From Acanthacorydalis orientalis (Eukaryota; Arthropoda; Insecta; Megaloptera; Corydalidae): DNA of 64,000 nt. Below, piece by piece: positions 50,291 through 64,000 of this stretch (positions are counted from its first letter, which is position 1; the number at the start of each line of letters is the position of its first letter). The DNA lies in assembly GCA_034766995.1 (NCBI GenBank), contig CM068317.1:20835714-20899713 (forward strand), written 5' to 3'. The position numbers were made by a program, and so were the translations under genes. The notes under the pieces are model-generated. The model ran no database searches. It was not told the DNA's origin and saw only the letters and a list, made by a program, of their open reading frames with translations.

Positions 50291-51550
50291 TACTTATAAG
50301 TATATTATATATAAGAACTGAACATTATTCAAGATATATTCTCAAGATATGTAATTATTTTCTAAAATCTCTTCCATTGATTTAAAGAACAAAAACAAGT
50401 CAACATGTTATAAATTATGCCTTGAATGAATAGTAAAAGTTAATTTTTGAATTGTATGCAGTTAGTTCATAGTTACAGTATTCCAAAAGTATCGTTTTCA
50501 ATTCTTAATTTATCTTTAAATAATTTGATGATATTTGAATATGAACTACCTGAATCAAAATCAGTCGTAGCGAAATAGTCTGTCAGAGATAGAATCTACT
50601 AACAATAAAAAAATATATATACGGTATGATGAAAATCAATGAAATATTGTTTTTATTTTTTTTTAAAAAAATATTATGTATTTTTCTGAATAGGTGCATT
50701 TTTTGAACGCTTGATATTCCCACAATGTATCCAGCAATGGCAAGAAATAAGTATTAAAAGATTAAATTTAAAAATATTAGAAAAAATAATATATCACAAA
50801 ACTTAAAAAAGTACTCTTTTAGAGAAATCACTGCAAATGAAAAGACAAATTAACAATTTTTAATATATAACAATATGTACTATAATCCCTCGACAAAAAA
50901 TGTAAACGAATGTTGTTAACTAATGTAAACTAATGTTCTCTGATAAAAAATTTAGAATAAATTTACTTTCATTTCATTTCGTTTAACTCTTACAAGTATT
51001 CGAAATTTTATTCTCAACAAAATATTATATTATATATTTGAAAAAAGATATTTATGTTTCAAAATATGAATTATTTCATTATTTTATAAATATTATAAAA
51101 ATGATTATAAATTATTAACCTTTTCCTACCTTTTTTATGTGCTTAAATTCATTTTTAAGTCGTTCTTTGAAGATTGAGAATGAATAAAATTATTCACAAA
51201 CTTTATTAATAATAATAGAGAAACAGGCAATACTGATAAATTCCGTGTCAATTTTGATTAACATGTTGTACATTTTATAACAAACTTGTCAAAAATATCA
51301 AATATAGTTTTATTAAATTTTGGAAATATACCAGAAAAAATAAGTATTTTTTAATCATCAATTCGTAAGTACATTTTTATGTATGATAAGTTAATAACAT
51401 GTATTTATAAAATATGAACTGATAATTTGTGCATTAAAAGGAATGCATGCTTACTGTTGAAATTATTCGTTGAATTTCCGTTCATGAATTGTTATTAATG
51501 TACAGGTTAAAACGAAAAAAATATTCTTATGAGTAAAGGTAAAATGAATC
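50291..51550. other. A+T-rich noncoding DNA
   Basis: Nothing recognised. Confidence 0.5.
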
Positions 51551-51554
51551 AGAC

Positions 51555-51785
51555 GTTGTTACATAGTCTCACCGCTGTGAATGATTGTGAGCACTCGGTC
51601 TCTTGGGAACACCCTCAGGACAATTCGTAACAACTGGAATGATAAATATGTGTAGGAGTCGAGTAGTCGTCTATGGCAGCGATGATAGAAAGCTCGGCTA
51701 TTTTGATAAATGACAATTATGGAATGCATATTCCATCGCCAGAGGCGTGCGCATGCACTCTGCTTCCGATGCACCTTTTTTCTTT
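51555..51785. other. Unidentified higher-complexity block
   Basis: Balanced composition with overlapping open frames on both strands (minus 51559-51774, plus from 51673), neither with a recognised domain. It contains the near-palindrome TGGAATGCATATTCCA at 51719-51734. A conserved noncoding element or small exon is possible. Confidence 0.3.
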
Positions 51786-51810
51786 ACCATTTAGTCAGAT
51801 AATGTTCGCA

Positions 51811-53397
<1,587 letters not shown>

Positions 53398-53400
53398 ATG

Positions 53401-53434
<34 letters not shown>
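53398..53434. repeat. (TA)n microsatellite adjoining a mariner
   Basis: It ends at the TA target site of the mariner at 53435. Confidence 0.9.
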
Positions 53435-54724
53435 CACGGGAGGAATTTGAAAATTCCGCGGCCTAACTATGAAAGAATATAACTCGTTTTTTAATTACTT
53501 TTATTTTTCAGTATAGTCCCCCTGAACTTCAATGCATTTCATCCAGCGATGATCCAGTGCTTTTATGCCGTCCCGAAAATCTTTTTCTTGGAGGTTCTCA
53601 AAGTAGCAATTCACTGTTCTTATCAGTACTTCATCTGACGAAAATCGCATCCCACTAAGAATTTGTTTAAATTTTAAAAACAGATGGAAATTTAAGGGTG
53701 CCAAATCTTGAGAATAGGCTGGATGGAGCAGTCTTGCTTCAGTTCAACGAATTTTGAAATAAATACACCTGTATGAGAACGTTCATTGTCATGATGAAAA
53801 ATGACTTTTTTCTTTGATAAACCTGATCTTTTCTCAAAAATTCTTTAATCGAGTTGATCCTAAAGTTTAGCAGAATACTCTCCCGTTATCGTTTAACCCT
53901 TTGAACGTTAGTTAATTAGCAGGATCCCTTTATCATTCCAAAAAATTGAAGCCATAATTTTTCCATCAGATAAAAATGATTTTGCTTTTTGATGGCGAAG
54001 AATCATCATGATTCCATTGCTTTGATTGTTGTTTTGACTCTGGAGTGAAATGGTGAATATAAGTCTCATATATAGTCACAAATCACCAGATAAAGTTAGT
54101 CGCATCTCTCTTAAATCCATCCAAACAGTGTTGGGAAATTTGTACTCGAATGCGTATATGATCAATTGTCAGTAACCGCGTTACCCATCTTGCCGATAGC
54201 ATTTTCATTCCTTACTCTTCAGTTAGGACGTGATGCACGCGTTCATCTGAGACTCTCATAATCTTAGCAATTTCAAACATCTTCAATCGCCGATCTTGTC
54301 AAAACAATATCTAATCAAGACAATATCGTGCACTTTGTGAATGATTTCTTCTTTCGTTGCAATTTTCGGACGTCCAATACGCGGGTTATCTTCTAAATTT
54401 GCACGACCACATTTAAATTCAGCTGCCCACATCTTTACGGTTGTATATAAAGGTGTACTATCACTCAGCACATTTTTCATCTCATTAAAGATTACTATTG
54501 GCGTTAAGCCTTTTTTTTTAAAAAAAAACTTTAACACCGAATGCTGTTCAATTTGTGCCATTTCAACAACGGCACAAAAAGAGCATTATTTAAATTAATG
54601 TTTGTAATAAACTACTTGACAAATTAATTATAGACTTTAAGGTTATTTATACAGATATCAATTCGTAATGCAACAAAAATATATGTTATATGTTAAGCTG
54701 TGAACTTTTCAAATCACCCTTGTC
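53435..54724 (-). mobile_element. Mariner transposon, full length (1290 bp), pseudogenised
   Basis: The ends CACGGGAGGAATTTGAAAA and GACAAGGGTGATTTGAAAA (complement) sit between TA dinucleotides. The minus strand starts with MAQIEQHSVLKFFFKKKGLT at 54561 and the helix-turn-helix region: PLYTTVKMWAAEFKCGR and NLEDNPRIGRPKIATKEEI. After frameshifts come the catalytic motifs. D1 is read as VTIYETYIHH, so the Asp codon has become Tyr (complement of 54068-54070). D2 survives in HHDN (about 53785-53800) and D3 in HPAYSQDLAPLNFHL (about 53685-53730). The frame at 53704-53501 continues to KDFRDGIKALDHRWMKCIE and GDYTEK, the normal C-terminus. Intact length, dead protein. Confidence 0.9.
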
Positions 54725-54752
54725 TATCTATATTTATCTATTCATCTATCTG

Positions 54753-54756
<4 letters not shown>

Positions 54757-54807
<51 letters not shown>
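54757..54807. repeat. (TA)n microsatellite
   Basis: TA run preceded by TATC/TCTA units (54722-54756), close to the mariner's right end. Confidence 0.95.
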
Positions 54808-54811
<4 letters not shown>

Positions 54812-55352
54812 GATTAGATATCTTAAATTAGCGTTGAAATCTTCACTATTAATACAGTACCTTCAACTCTATAAGAAAGTAAAACGAAATGAATGAATTC
54901 ACTGATGTATTCAAATTTTATTGAAATATAAATAACTATTGACAATACCGTTTGGTCATTAAAAAAAGGTATACATCGACTCAAACTAAGACCACGTTCA
55001 TTAATATTACAACTGTTATTTATTACATGAATTCAATTAGATTTAATATTGCCACGAATTGATATCAGACGACAGAATAATAAAATGAATCAAATACAAA
55101 ATTTTAAATTGAACCGAAGTTGGGAGCAAAGTAACAATTAGTTCTATCGTCTATTATATAGTCTAGCGGATCAATAAGATTAAGATAGACAAAACAATGG
55201 ACTACGGTAAAAAATAAGCCATTTAAGTGTAAGAAACTAGTTGAGTGTGACGTAACGTCTCCAATCGGTTTTATATCAGTCTAAAAAATTTAGTAAGTGT
55301 TACCAAGATGTTTTTATTTCAAAAAAGTCCAAATTCCAACACAAATACATAC

Positions 55353-55353
<1 letters not shown>
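54808..55353. other. A+T-rich noncoding DNA
   Basis: Nothing recognised. Confidence 0.5.
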
Positions 55354-55399
<46 letters not shown>

Positions 55400-55410
55400 A
55401 TATATAATAT
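55354..55410. repeat. (TA)n microsatellite
   Basis: TA run with a single TATTTATA break. Confidence 0.95.
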
Positions 55411-56302
55411 GTGCATATGCTGTGAATAAAAATATACAGTACTATTTTTTATGTATTAAATATCCTACAATAAAAATAACTAAATCAAGCATTTTTGACC
55501 GAAATGATGTTATCTACTAAACTCATATTTTACTAAATTCATTTCAAGTAAGCATTTCCCTAGATAAGTATAGTGTTCGATAATGAATAATAAGGAAACT
55601 AATTTCCATAAATGATTTAAACAATCATATCTTCAGTCTTTTCTTCGTATACGTTTATATTCTGCAATATTTATTTTCATTTTAAAACATACAATAAATG
55701 TATATTATATTAGTGTTCTAATTCAAAAATAGATTATATACATTTTCTAAAGTCATAAAAGCAACATTTTTTTATATTAATTTTTGTACAAAAGGATTTA
55801 AAGTTAATAAAAGACATTATCACTTATCCGATACTCTTGTTTTATTATAAAGATATAAATACATTAATAATTGTTATCTCCTTTAATTAAATTCATCAAG
55901 TATTGCTAAATGTATTTTTTTAATGTTTTTTTTATTAAATTCACAAATAATTTACACTTTTCATTCTGTAATTTAAAAATGAAACGAATGTGTATATTAA
56001 CTTTTTTCATTACACATTATAAAAAAAATTAGTGTATAAAATACTAAATTTAATTTATTAAGTACTTAATATCCACTTTATATGTGGTTAATGAAATTGC
56101 TTTATCTGTAATTGTATATGTAAAGATATGCAAAACAGAAACTGTTGTGACTAATAAATACTAAAAATTGCATAAAAACATATAAAGTTCATTATCTCTA
56201 CTTATAAATTATTTTTACACCTACGTGAATTATTTTTAGCAGACAAGATTGAATTCTCTTGCTGCGAATATTTATTTATAAAAAAATATATTTTATGGCC
56301 AT
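55411..56302. other. A+T-rich noncoding DNA
   Basis: Nothing recognised. Confidence 0.5.
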
Positions 56303-56971
56303 TTAACCCTTTGGAGCCGGGGAGGAGGAAAGGGTTCTAAAAAGTTTTTATAAATATTTTTCAATTAATTCGACATTCTTTTATTATTTTATAATAATAA
56401 AAATAGAAATTGCAAATTTGTCGGTGACAAAAAAAAATATTAATTCAGATTAGTCATTAAAAATTTCACATCTATCTGATATATCCTGGTAAATCTTTGA
56501 TAATATCCAGAGCAACATAAATCTCTTGATTGGAAACGTGTAATTAGAAGCGGAAAAATTGCTTACAATTGAAAATTTGCATAAATAACGTTATTGTTTA
56601 GTGTGAAAAATTTTAAAACAAACAAAGTGAGCACACAACGGTTTCGCATCGGTCACATTACGTACCTGGTCGTAGCCTCTCGAAAATTTGTATACTCTTT
56701 CTTTCAATGATGAACCTTTGGAAAAAAATATTATTCAACCCAATTCTCAAGTTCACAATTTTTATAAGTTTTCAAATGAAAAAACCGCAATTTTTCTGAA
56801 TTTTAGATGACTGTAATTTTTTTTAAGGAAAGAAAGGGTTGTAAATTAAGTCTCATTAGAAAGATATTAGTGACCGTTAAATATATCATCTAAAAGATAG
56901 CGCTCTGAGATCATAGTTTTTTGGAAAACCTCAATGGATTCTTAGATCCACGCCCGGCTTCAAATGGTTAA
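56303..56971. mobile_element. piggyBac-type MITE with TTAA target sites
   Basis: TTAA at 56303-56306 and 56968-56971 enclose inverted ends CCCTTTGGAGCCGGG and CCATTTGAAGCCGGG (complement), 661 bp between the TTAAs. The inside has no transposase remnant. The ends resemble those of the 45960 element only in the CCCTTTG start, so this is a separate piggyBac-mobilised family. Confidence 0.8.
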
Positions 56972-57198
56972 ACAAATGAAACATTTACTCCAATAATGAA
57001 ACTTTTAGCTAATAAATTGAAATTCAGTAGTTATTCAAGATCCTTTATTTAAAAAATATAACTTGTATTAATAAAGTGTATTCCTGATTTAGCAGAGTAA
57101 TTGGGATAGAAGTGTGAAATAATACCTAATGTACATTATAGCAGCCCTTTAAATATAAATGACTGTAAATTAGGTTTTGTATGAAACCAAAAATTAAA

Positions 57199-57206
<8 letters not shown>

Positions 57207-57244
<38 letters not shown>
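57207..57244. repeat. (TA)n microsatellite
   Basis: Uninterrupted TA run. Confidence 0.9.
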
Positions 57245-57247
<3 letters not shown>

Positions 57248-57292
57248 AAGTTCTCTCCCACAACATATATTTCTATGAAAAATGACAGTTTG

Positions 57293-57294
<2 letters not shown>

Positions 57295-57335
<41 letters not shown>
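57295..57335. repeat. (TA)n microsatellite
   Basis: Second TA run 50 bp after the previous one. Confidence 0.9.
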
Positions 57336-57337
<2 letters not shown>

Positions 57338-58630
57338 GGTTGGAATTGGAAACGATACACCTGTAGAATTTCATTTTTTTATCATTAAGAATTACTTGTA
57401 ATGTTTTAGAGCAATAAATGTACAAAGAAGTATATAACAACATAATTAGCATAGTAATATAAGCAAAAAAATTGTAGTTAATTTTGTCTTTAAGTGGCCA
57501 CTGTTATGTTAAAGGTGTAAAATAAATTTAAACGACATCGTTTTTAATTAGACCTTTAAGACAATTAATTGAAAAGTTAATTGATGTCAATAAAATAGGT
57601 TGACAATTAGTTGATGTCAAATAAATTAATGACTATTTTTAACAAATGTGTTTGTAATCAATATTATTATTAAATCATATTTTTTATCAAAACACTGCTA
57701 ACTTTATCAAAAAGAAAGAACTATAAAATTTATCTTTAATATACACATTTTGGATTTCTCAAACTTCTGTTTAATTTATATTTTATATATTTTTAATACC
57801 TTAAAGACAAGTATAATTTCTGTTGATAAAAAATTTACTGAAAAATATATGTACTAAAGTTAGCAGTTCACCATGTTTTTTAAAATAAAAAACATGTTAC
57901 GAAATATATAAAATAATAATTCTTCATGTCGTATATAAGTAATTGAAATTGTCAAACCTGGCTCTGACTTGTTACTTTATTGCAAGGTAGATTTTACAAG
58001 CAATGCTGTAATGAATTACAGTAAAAAATGTTTTGATTTGCATAATTTTCTTTTGGCGCATATTATATTCGCATACAATTAAAAAGTAATGTTAGATATA
58101 CATAGTGAGATGACTAGGGACTAATTATACTTTATTTTTTGTTCGTTAAGAAGATAGGAATTTAATTACAAAAAAGTACTTCGTCGTGTATATAGTTTAT
58201 ACAAGTTGTTAAACTGTAAACATATCTATTATTTAAAAATAGTGTTATTAAAAAAGAAACATTTGTACTCTAAAGCGATTGATTTTAATTTCGATGGATA
58301 AAGTTCGTCATTAATATTCAATATTCGTTATTGTACGTTTACATTTATGATACTTTTTTTAGATCTTAGATTCTTAATCAATATTAAATACATATAATTA
58401 TCTCATTTTTTAAATAAATCTTCCAAATATTATAGATAATTTTTTGCAGCTAAATTGTTTTTCTATAAAAATTAGAAACGATTTGTTTTTAAAATCATTC
58501 AGCTGTCGAAGTGCACTAAAACCCCAATAATAACCAACAATCTAAAATAATTATTTGACCGAATTTTTATCCTATAATTATTTCAGTAATAAAATGTACC
58601 AAATTTCTATTAATTATGTACTTTTTTTTA
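57336..58630. other. A+T-rich noncoding DNA
   Basis: A small local duplication, AATTGATGTCAATAAA / TTAGTTGATGTCAAATAAA, lies at about 57578-57628. Nothing else recognised. Confidence 0.45.
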
Positions 58631-59876
58631 TTAGTTCGGTGCAAAAATAATTGCGGTTTTTACGTATCGAGTATAAAGACGCATACATCAGTTAAAATTA
58701 TATTTATTAATCAAAATAAAGACCATCGGCCTGCACGTATTTCTCCCAACAAGAAACAAGTTTTTTTTATTCCCATAAGACAGAATTCTGGAGTCCTCGA
58801 ATTAACAAATTTATCGACAGAGCTCTGAGCTGATGCTTGATCTTTCAAATGATTAAAAAAATGATAACAGGTCCGGTGAATAATGTGGATAAGGTAAGGT
58901 TTCAAAACCCAGTTCATTTCATTTTCTTAAAGTCATTTGTGAAATGTGTAGTCGGACGTAATCATAAAGAAAAATTGGTCCTCTTCAAATAACTAATACT
59001 GGCCGTGAACGATACAACTTCTTAAACATTTTTTCAATTTTCTGACAATATTTTTCTGCTCTTATTGATTCACCAGGATTTAAGAAGTTGTAGTGAATGA
59101 AATCACTTCCACTTTCCGACCATCAAACAGTGACCATAATCTTTTCGTCATGAAGCTTCAGTTTAGGAAACTTTTTTGGTACTTCTTCTTGGTCTGTCCA
59201 CTGTGATGAACGTTACGATTGTTGTAGAGAATCCACTTTTCAACACATGTGACAATTCGATCAAGAAAGTGATCATTTTTGTTACGCAAAAAAAGTGCAG
59301 AGCAGACTTCGTATCGCCGAATTGCTTGATGTTCGTTTTGTTCATACGGCACCCATTTATCTAGCTTTTTTGTTTTTCCAATTAGACTCAAATATCGATC
59401 TGTTGAATGATCAACATTGAGTTCTTCTGCTACCTCTCGAGTTGTTTTACGTGGGTCCTCTTCAATAATGTTTCTTAAATCATTATTGTCTATAGCTAAA
59501 GGATATCTACGACCCTCCTCATCATCAAGGCTTTCGTTTCCGTCACGACATTTTTGGAATCAGTGTTAAGCTGTACGTTCACTAATTTACGGTTTGATAA
59601 AAAAAAATTATATTTCGAGTAGTTTCTGTTTCTTTACATCCCAAATTAAATTTATACAACAAAATCATGCGAATTTGCTTTCATTCCATGACTAATGTAA
59701 GAGGTTATATCCAATAATACTAAAGAATGAAAACAGTAGACATAATCTGAAATCATTACTGCTAATTTCATTATTTACAATGATGTATCATGACTATAAT
59801 AAAAGATAATGGTAATTAGAAAAATCGACGCCAAACTTAAAATTTTAAAAACCGCAATATTTTTGGACCAACCCAA
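58631..59876 (-). mobile_element. Hsmar1-like mariner, near full length, D1 mutated to Val
   Basis: Ends TTAGTTCGGTGCAAAAATAA and TTGGGTTGGTCCAAAAATAT (complement); TA before the left end, TT (decayed) after the right. The minus-strand frame 59391-59158 reads KKLDKWVPYEQNEHQAIRR, FEVCSAL-like, then FLDRIVTCVEKWILY. The normal motif is TCDEKW, so the first catalytic Asp is Val (codon complement of 59242-59244). D2 remains as YDY near 58960, and D3 survives in a shifted frame as HYSPDL near 58870-58890. C-terminal SRTPEFCLMGI is readable (58790 region). Same lineage as the copy at 28207, which instead lost D3. Confidence 0.9.
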
Positions 59877-59939
59877 TTCTCTATTATTCGTCTTTTTTGG
59901 ATATATAAGAATCTGGCTATATAAGGGTTTATAAGAATT

Positions 59940-60640
59940 AATTTCTACAGCGTGTGATTGTGGAAATTTATGATTTTTTATATTGGTCAGTAAATTACAA
60001 TTTCGGAAAATTATATTGGATAAACTAGAAAATATATCATTAACAGTAACTGGCATTTGAAAAAAATCTATTTTTGACTGGTTAAATTATGTTGTATCTG
60101 CTATCGTTGAAATAAAACCACAAACTTTAAATGCCTGCTGCAAAACAACTGGATGTGTTACAAACAGTGCAACCATTTAAACATCGAGAATATCAGTTGA
60201 AATCATTACTTTGGCATATAATGATGGCGGAGAAAGTTTTTATACCATTAGCCAGAATGATATCGACTAATAGCTTATGGATAATGCCTTAAGTGACGAT
60301 AATATTATTGATATAACTTTAGATATCGTCGAAGATCCAAAAAACGATAATGAAGCAGAAGAAAAACATGCCCTCTCACTGCAAATATAATTCGAGAAGG
60401 TCTTCACTTTGCAATGTATTGGAAAATCACTTTCTTGTGTCAATGACATAAATTATAAACGAGCCTTCAAACTCTAACTTGAGCTGAATAATTGTATGTC
60501 TGGATATCGCGAACTGCATAAAAAATCACTAAAATCATCTTCGCAAAGTTTAATCACTGATTACATTATCAGAGGAAAAAATGCTAGTATTGAAAGTATT
60601 ATAAAATTTCATAAATAAAGATATTTCAAGATGATATGAA
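59940..60640 (+). mobile_element. Pogo/Tigger-like transposase C-terminal remnant
   Basis: Plus-strand reading across shifted frames gives FRKIILDKLENISLTVTGI, FDWLNYVVSAIVEIKPQTLNACCKTTGC, then an acidic stretch (LSDDNIIDITLDIVEDP, about 60291-60340), a segment with EGLHFAL and ENHFLV, and at the end SLITDYIIRGKNASIESIIKF (60548-60612). This matches the post-catalytic C-terminus of Tigger/jerky-type DDE transposases: a helix ending in VKPQTL, an acidic linker, then a basic helical tail. The catalytic domain, DNA-binding domains and terminal repeats are not seen. The Hsmar1-like mariner ends about 60 bp upstream. Confidence 0.6.
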
Positions 60641-62639
60641 AATCTATTTTTTACATTTTTTGCTCATTTCTTTAATTTTACGATTTTTTTATAAATAATA
60701 ATAATATAAAAAACATCCAAATAATATGCTAATTTTTTAATGAATTTACACAGCTCTTTATAATCATAAAACATTACAAATCGATTGTTTATTTAACTCA
60801 ATATAAAACAGAGGAATAAAATATAAAACACATTTTGATCATCTCTTAACAAATGTTTAATTACATAAGACAGTAAAAAATATCTTCACAGTAATTTATT
60901 TTAATAAAATTTCAATAATTATATAATTGTAGTAAGTAAAAATTATATGAAAATTGATCTCCTCAATGTTTCATTCATTTTTTAATATTATTATATTTTA
61001 AAAAATACTTCCAAATGAGCTATAAGATGGATATTTTATAAAAAATTGTATTATTATTGATTTTAATCAACGATTTGTTACTTAGAAAAGAAATTGTTGA
61101 AACTATTACAGACGGTTACATTATTTGAATTAATAAATGGAAGAAATAAGGAAAATCCCATAATATTATATATATATATATACATCAATTACAAATTCGA
61201 CTTTGAGAAACAATCTATGTTATATTAAATATATATTAATAAATTTAATATTTTAGTAAAGCGTAAGGATTTAAGTAAAAAATCCATTATTATGTAAAAA
61301 ATAACATGCAAACTGCTAACAAACGTTTCACGACAAGAATAATCGTTCAGGTTGCTATAAAAATTCGAAACTTGAGAAGGTCAAACAATATGAAATCGTA
61401 ATCTAGAAACACTTTTAAAAATGTATTTTATTGAAACCTATCAACAGTTCTGTATTATACAATGCCAGTGTCTAAAAAAGAAACAGTAAGTTGTTTTATA
61501 AAACCAATAAATAAATACAAGAAACACGAAATCAGTTTTAATGTTATTTGTATGTGTATGTAATCCACCTACGCTGACATTTAAAAACTCGCATTTTATT
61601 GAGAATTTGTAAAAAAATAATATATGTACAAATTATTATGATAACCAATAGAATTTGTCGGTATGGATGTTGTCTGAAACCTACTCTATGGTTATTTGTC
61701 CAATATCCGGATACCTTACTTAGATATTTCGATGTGGGTTTGTGCAACTTTATTGTTTTATGTTTTGAAAATTTATCTTTCATTACTAAGTGAAGAAAGG
61801 TATTGTTTGTTAAGGAAACAATAAAATTCACACCTACACGAATGAACCTAACTAGTGGTCTTCAGTGTTAGAAAGCATTGTAGAAAATTCCGTATGATTT
61901 ATGTGAGAAATATTAAATTATACTTCAGTAAATTGTCTGTAACAAAATTATAATACCATATTAACGGACGAATTATAATTCGTAACATATTAATTATTAA
62001 CGTTCGGTTCGGGCTTGTTTATAAATATAGAGTGTATGAAATATGATAATATCGCTTTTTAACGATCATTCGTCGACGAGGAAACCAACCAAAACTGAAA
62101 ATTTACTCGCTACGTCATTTTAAAATAAATTTCTTATTTATGTAGATAATAATTTTGTAAACCTATTATTATTCTACAAATATCAAGTAATCTTCAGTAC
62201 GAGAAATACCATCCAAAAATAAGCAAAAATCGGTATAAATTCTGTAAATGTGCGGCTATATATTTATGTACAATACTTAAATAAAGCACGTCTATTCTTA
62301 AAAAAAAAAAACAATTCACGTAGTAATATTCAAGAAACTAAAATATTTTTTATACACACTAAGCCACTGCAGAGACGATATTAGTAAAATAACTAACACA
62401 ATATACTGCTGTTCAAACTGAAATTGAAATTTTAACTTGATCTTTCAATATGTTATCATAAAAATAGGATATTTTAAAAACTTAATAAACTTTAAGTATG
62501 ACAAAATTAAAAATAGTTATATATAATTAACTGCTCCAATTCGTGTATTATTTTACCATTATTTACTATTAATCTTTCGGACTTTTTAATTATGAATTTC
62601 CTACATATGAGTATAATGTATTCGTATTATTTTCATTCA
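60641..62639. other. A+T-rich noncoding DNA
   Basis: 2 kb with nothing assignable. A patch at 61550-61860 is somewhat less A+T-rich, with short open frames on both strands and no recognised family. Confidence 0.45.
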
Positions 62640-62710
62640 GACCACTTTATTGTTATTTGTTACGACCGGTTTCAGCATCTATACCATCTTCATATGGCTT
62701 AATTTTGTAA
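62640..62710 (-). repeat. Possible retroelement 3' motif (GAAGATGG...GAAACCGGTCG)
   Basis: On the minus strand, GAAGATGGTATAGATGCTG is followed by AAACCGGTCGTAACAAATAA. Motifs of this form recur near the 3' ends of several arthropod retroelements as I recall them; no coding sequence is adjacent, so the identification is weak. Confidence 0.3.
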
Positions 62711-63043
62711 AGTTGGTTCCATGTTTATTGTAGAAAGTGAACGCTGATTTTATTTTTTATAATAAACATAATAACAAATCAACAACCACAAAACCTTTCC
62801 GAAAAAAAAAATCTATTTAATATTAGGTTATGACATGTAATTTTGATTTGTCGAAAGAAATTAAAAATTAGATAATTTTTCCATAAAGTTTTTATTTAAT
62901 ATACCCATAATAATTATAAGAATAACTATTTAAATACATTTCTTTTGAATAATTTTTAGTGCAGTAATTATATTTCTCAAAAATTTTTTAGAGTATTGAC
63001 AAATTTTAAATTGTATTACACACTTATTCAAAAAAGTAAATTA

Positions 63044-63582
63044 TTAGATTGGTAGTAAAATAATTTGGGTTTTGTTTTTTGAATTCTTACCTTATTTTTT
63101 TCAATTGGTGTCATTTCATCGAGTTCATGTTTATATCATTTTAAAGTGTATTTTTCTGTCTGTATTTTAGTATCAACTGTTTTGGTTTTATTAATACTTT
63201 TGCTTCAAATTGGGCTATTGAATTAAAGATGGAAAGTAGCAAATAAGAGGACATTTTTTGTATGAGTTCAAAACAGGTTGGTAAAGTAACAGAAACTGCT
63301 TCTAAACTAAACGATGCTTTTAGTGTAGATACTGTTAAGGAACATAATATGCAATGGTGGTTCCAAAAATTTCATGCAGATGTCTTTCTTCAGTTCATAA
63401 CGACCAACTGAAAGAGATAGTTGAATCAGAGCCACGCACAAAAATTCAAAAGTTTGTACAAAAATTATTCGTTAGTCATCCAACAGTTCTGGACTATTTA
63501 AAATAGCTAGGGAAATCAAAAAAGCATAACATAAATGTGAATTTGAAGATCATAAAACGTAATTATTTTTCTACTAGCCTAA
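63044..63582 (+). mobile_element. Mariner-derived MITE, deletion variant 2
   Basis: Ends TTAGATTGGTAGTAAAATAA and TTAGGCTAGTAGAAAAATAA (complement), TA on both sides, 539 bp. Plus strand: 5' leader, ATG near 63231, N-terminal coding DNA with in-frame breaks (AMQWWFQKFHA readable near 63351-63380), then GGAAATCAAAAAAG joined to the last 55 or so bases before the 3' end at about 63525. The junction matches that of the copy at 49727. Confidence 0.85.
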
Positions 63583-64000
63583 TAGATAGCCTAATTCATG
63601 CAAAATATGTGTATTGTAACAAATAGCTCATATTTTGATTAATAACGTTAATAAAAATATAAAACTATTTGAAATAATAATTAAAAATGTCTTTGTAGAC
63701 ACTTTAATATTCAATAAACAAATTTAATATAAAAAGTTTTTATGATATATAATGTAATTGTTTAGGATGTTTATAATTCTAGGACTTGTGTATAATATTG
63801 TTAAATAAGAAACGTAAGAAATTAATGTTAAAAATTAAAAAAAAAGAAAAATGTATATGAGTTTGAAGGCCATAAACCACAATTAATATTTATATTTTTA
63901 ATAAATATTTTTAATATTTTAATATTTATTTATGCTGCATGGTTCTCTTATAATATTTCTAGATGACAACAGTTTTAATTTTCAAATATTTCTGGAAATT
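63583..64000. other. A+T-rich noncoding DNA
   Basis: Nothing recognised to the end of the window. Confidence 0.5.

Noticed and set aside
53893..53904. TTAACCCTTTGAAC, resembling a piggyBac end
   Set aside because: It lies inside the mariner coding region at the position of normal transposase sequence and has no partner end.
59775..60056. 93-codon minus-strand frame
   Set aside because: It overlaps the mariner end and runs antisense to the Tigger-like remnant; no motif of its own.
62640..62710. Hammerhead ribozyme (CUGANGA...GAAA-like core on the minus strand)
   Set aside because: The preceding base order does not give an intact CUGANGA and no stem II or stem I pairing was found.

Overview
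The window is eukaryotic nuclear DNA, very A+T-rich, with about 40 dinucleotide (TA)n tracts and a dense load of decayed transposable elements. The mix of mariner lineages, piggyBac, pogo/Tigger, hAT-like and RTE-type LINE remnants fits an arthropod, most likely an insect; species or order cannot be told from the sequence. I find no convincing host protein-coding gene, rRNA or tRNA. Nearly every long open frame is either a read-through of a microsatellite or a fragment of a transposase or reverse transcriptase.

Layout. 1-5.1 kb: A+T-rich DNA with one copy of a promoter-like dispersed repeat (1424-1890) and a near-perfect palindromic MITE (2994-3213). 5.5-13.9 kb: three internally deleted mariners (5507, 6464, 11975), a pogo/Tigger-type non-autonomous element with internal repeats (7556-8069), the first copy of a repeat that carries a GC-rich hairpin block plus its own TA tract (9833), and a hAT-like MITE (13666). 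15.3-20.5 kb: unidentified higher-complexity islands, then RTE-type LINE remnants on both strands, one of which contains an inverted copy of its own reverse-transcriptase segment. 21-28 kb: a mariner relic (23060) and a 0.93-kb CA-rich minisatellite (26101-27035). 28.2-33.2 kb: a near-complete Hsmar1-like mariner, a strongly CpG-rich island (30040-30475) and a second higher-complexity block (32905-33200); these two are the best candidates for host regulatory or first-exon DNA. 34-47 kb: second copy of the GC-block repeat, a piggyBac transposase remnant (36889-37640), a mariner (40989), the second promoter-like repeat copy (45056-45415) and a compact piggyBac flanked by TTAA (45960-46653). 48-64 kb: three mariner-derived MITEs (48405, 49727, 63044), a 1.29-kb mariner (53435), a piggyBac-type MITE (56303), a second Hsmar1-like mariner (58631) and a Tigger-like transposase C-terminus (59940).

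The elements form small families. Two Hsmar1-like copies have lost different catalytic aspartates. Two mariner MITEs share one internal-deletion junction and so probably descend from one mobilised defective copy. The two LINE arms share a nonsense codon, which points to local duplication or conversion after the element had died. Everything visible in the mobile fraction looks inactive. All identifications were made by reading the sequence; no database search was run.
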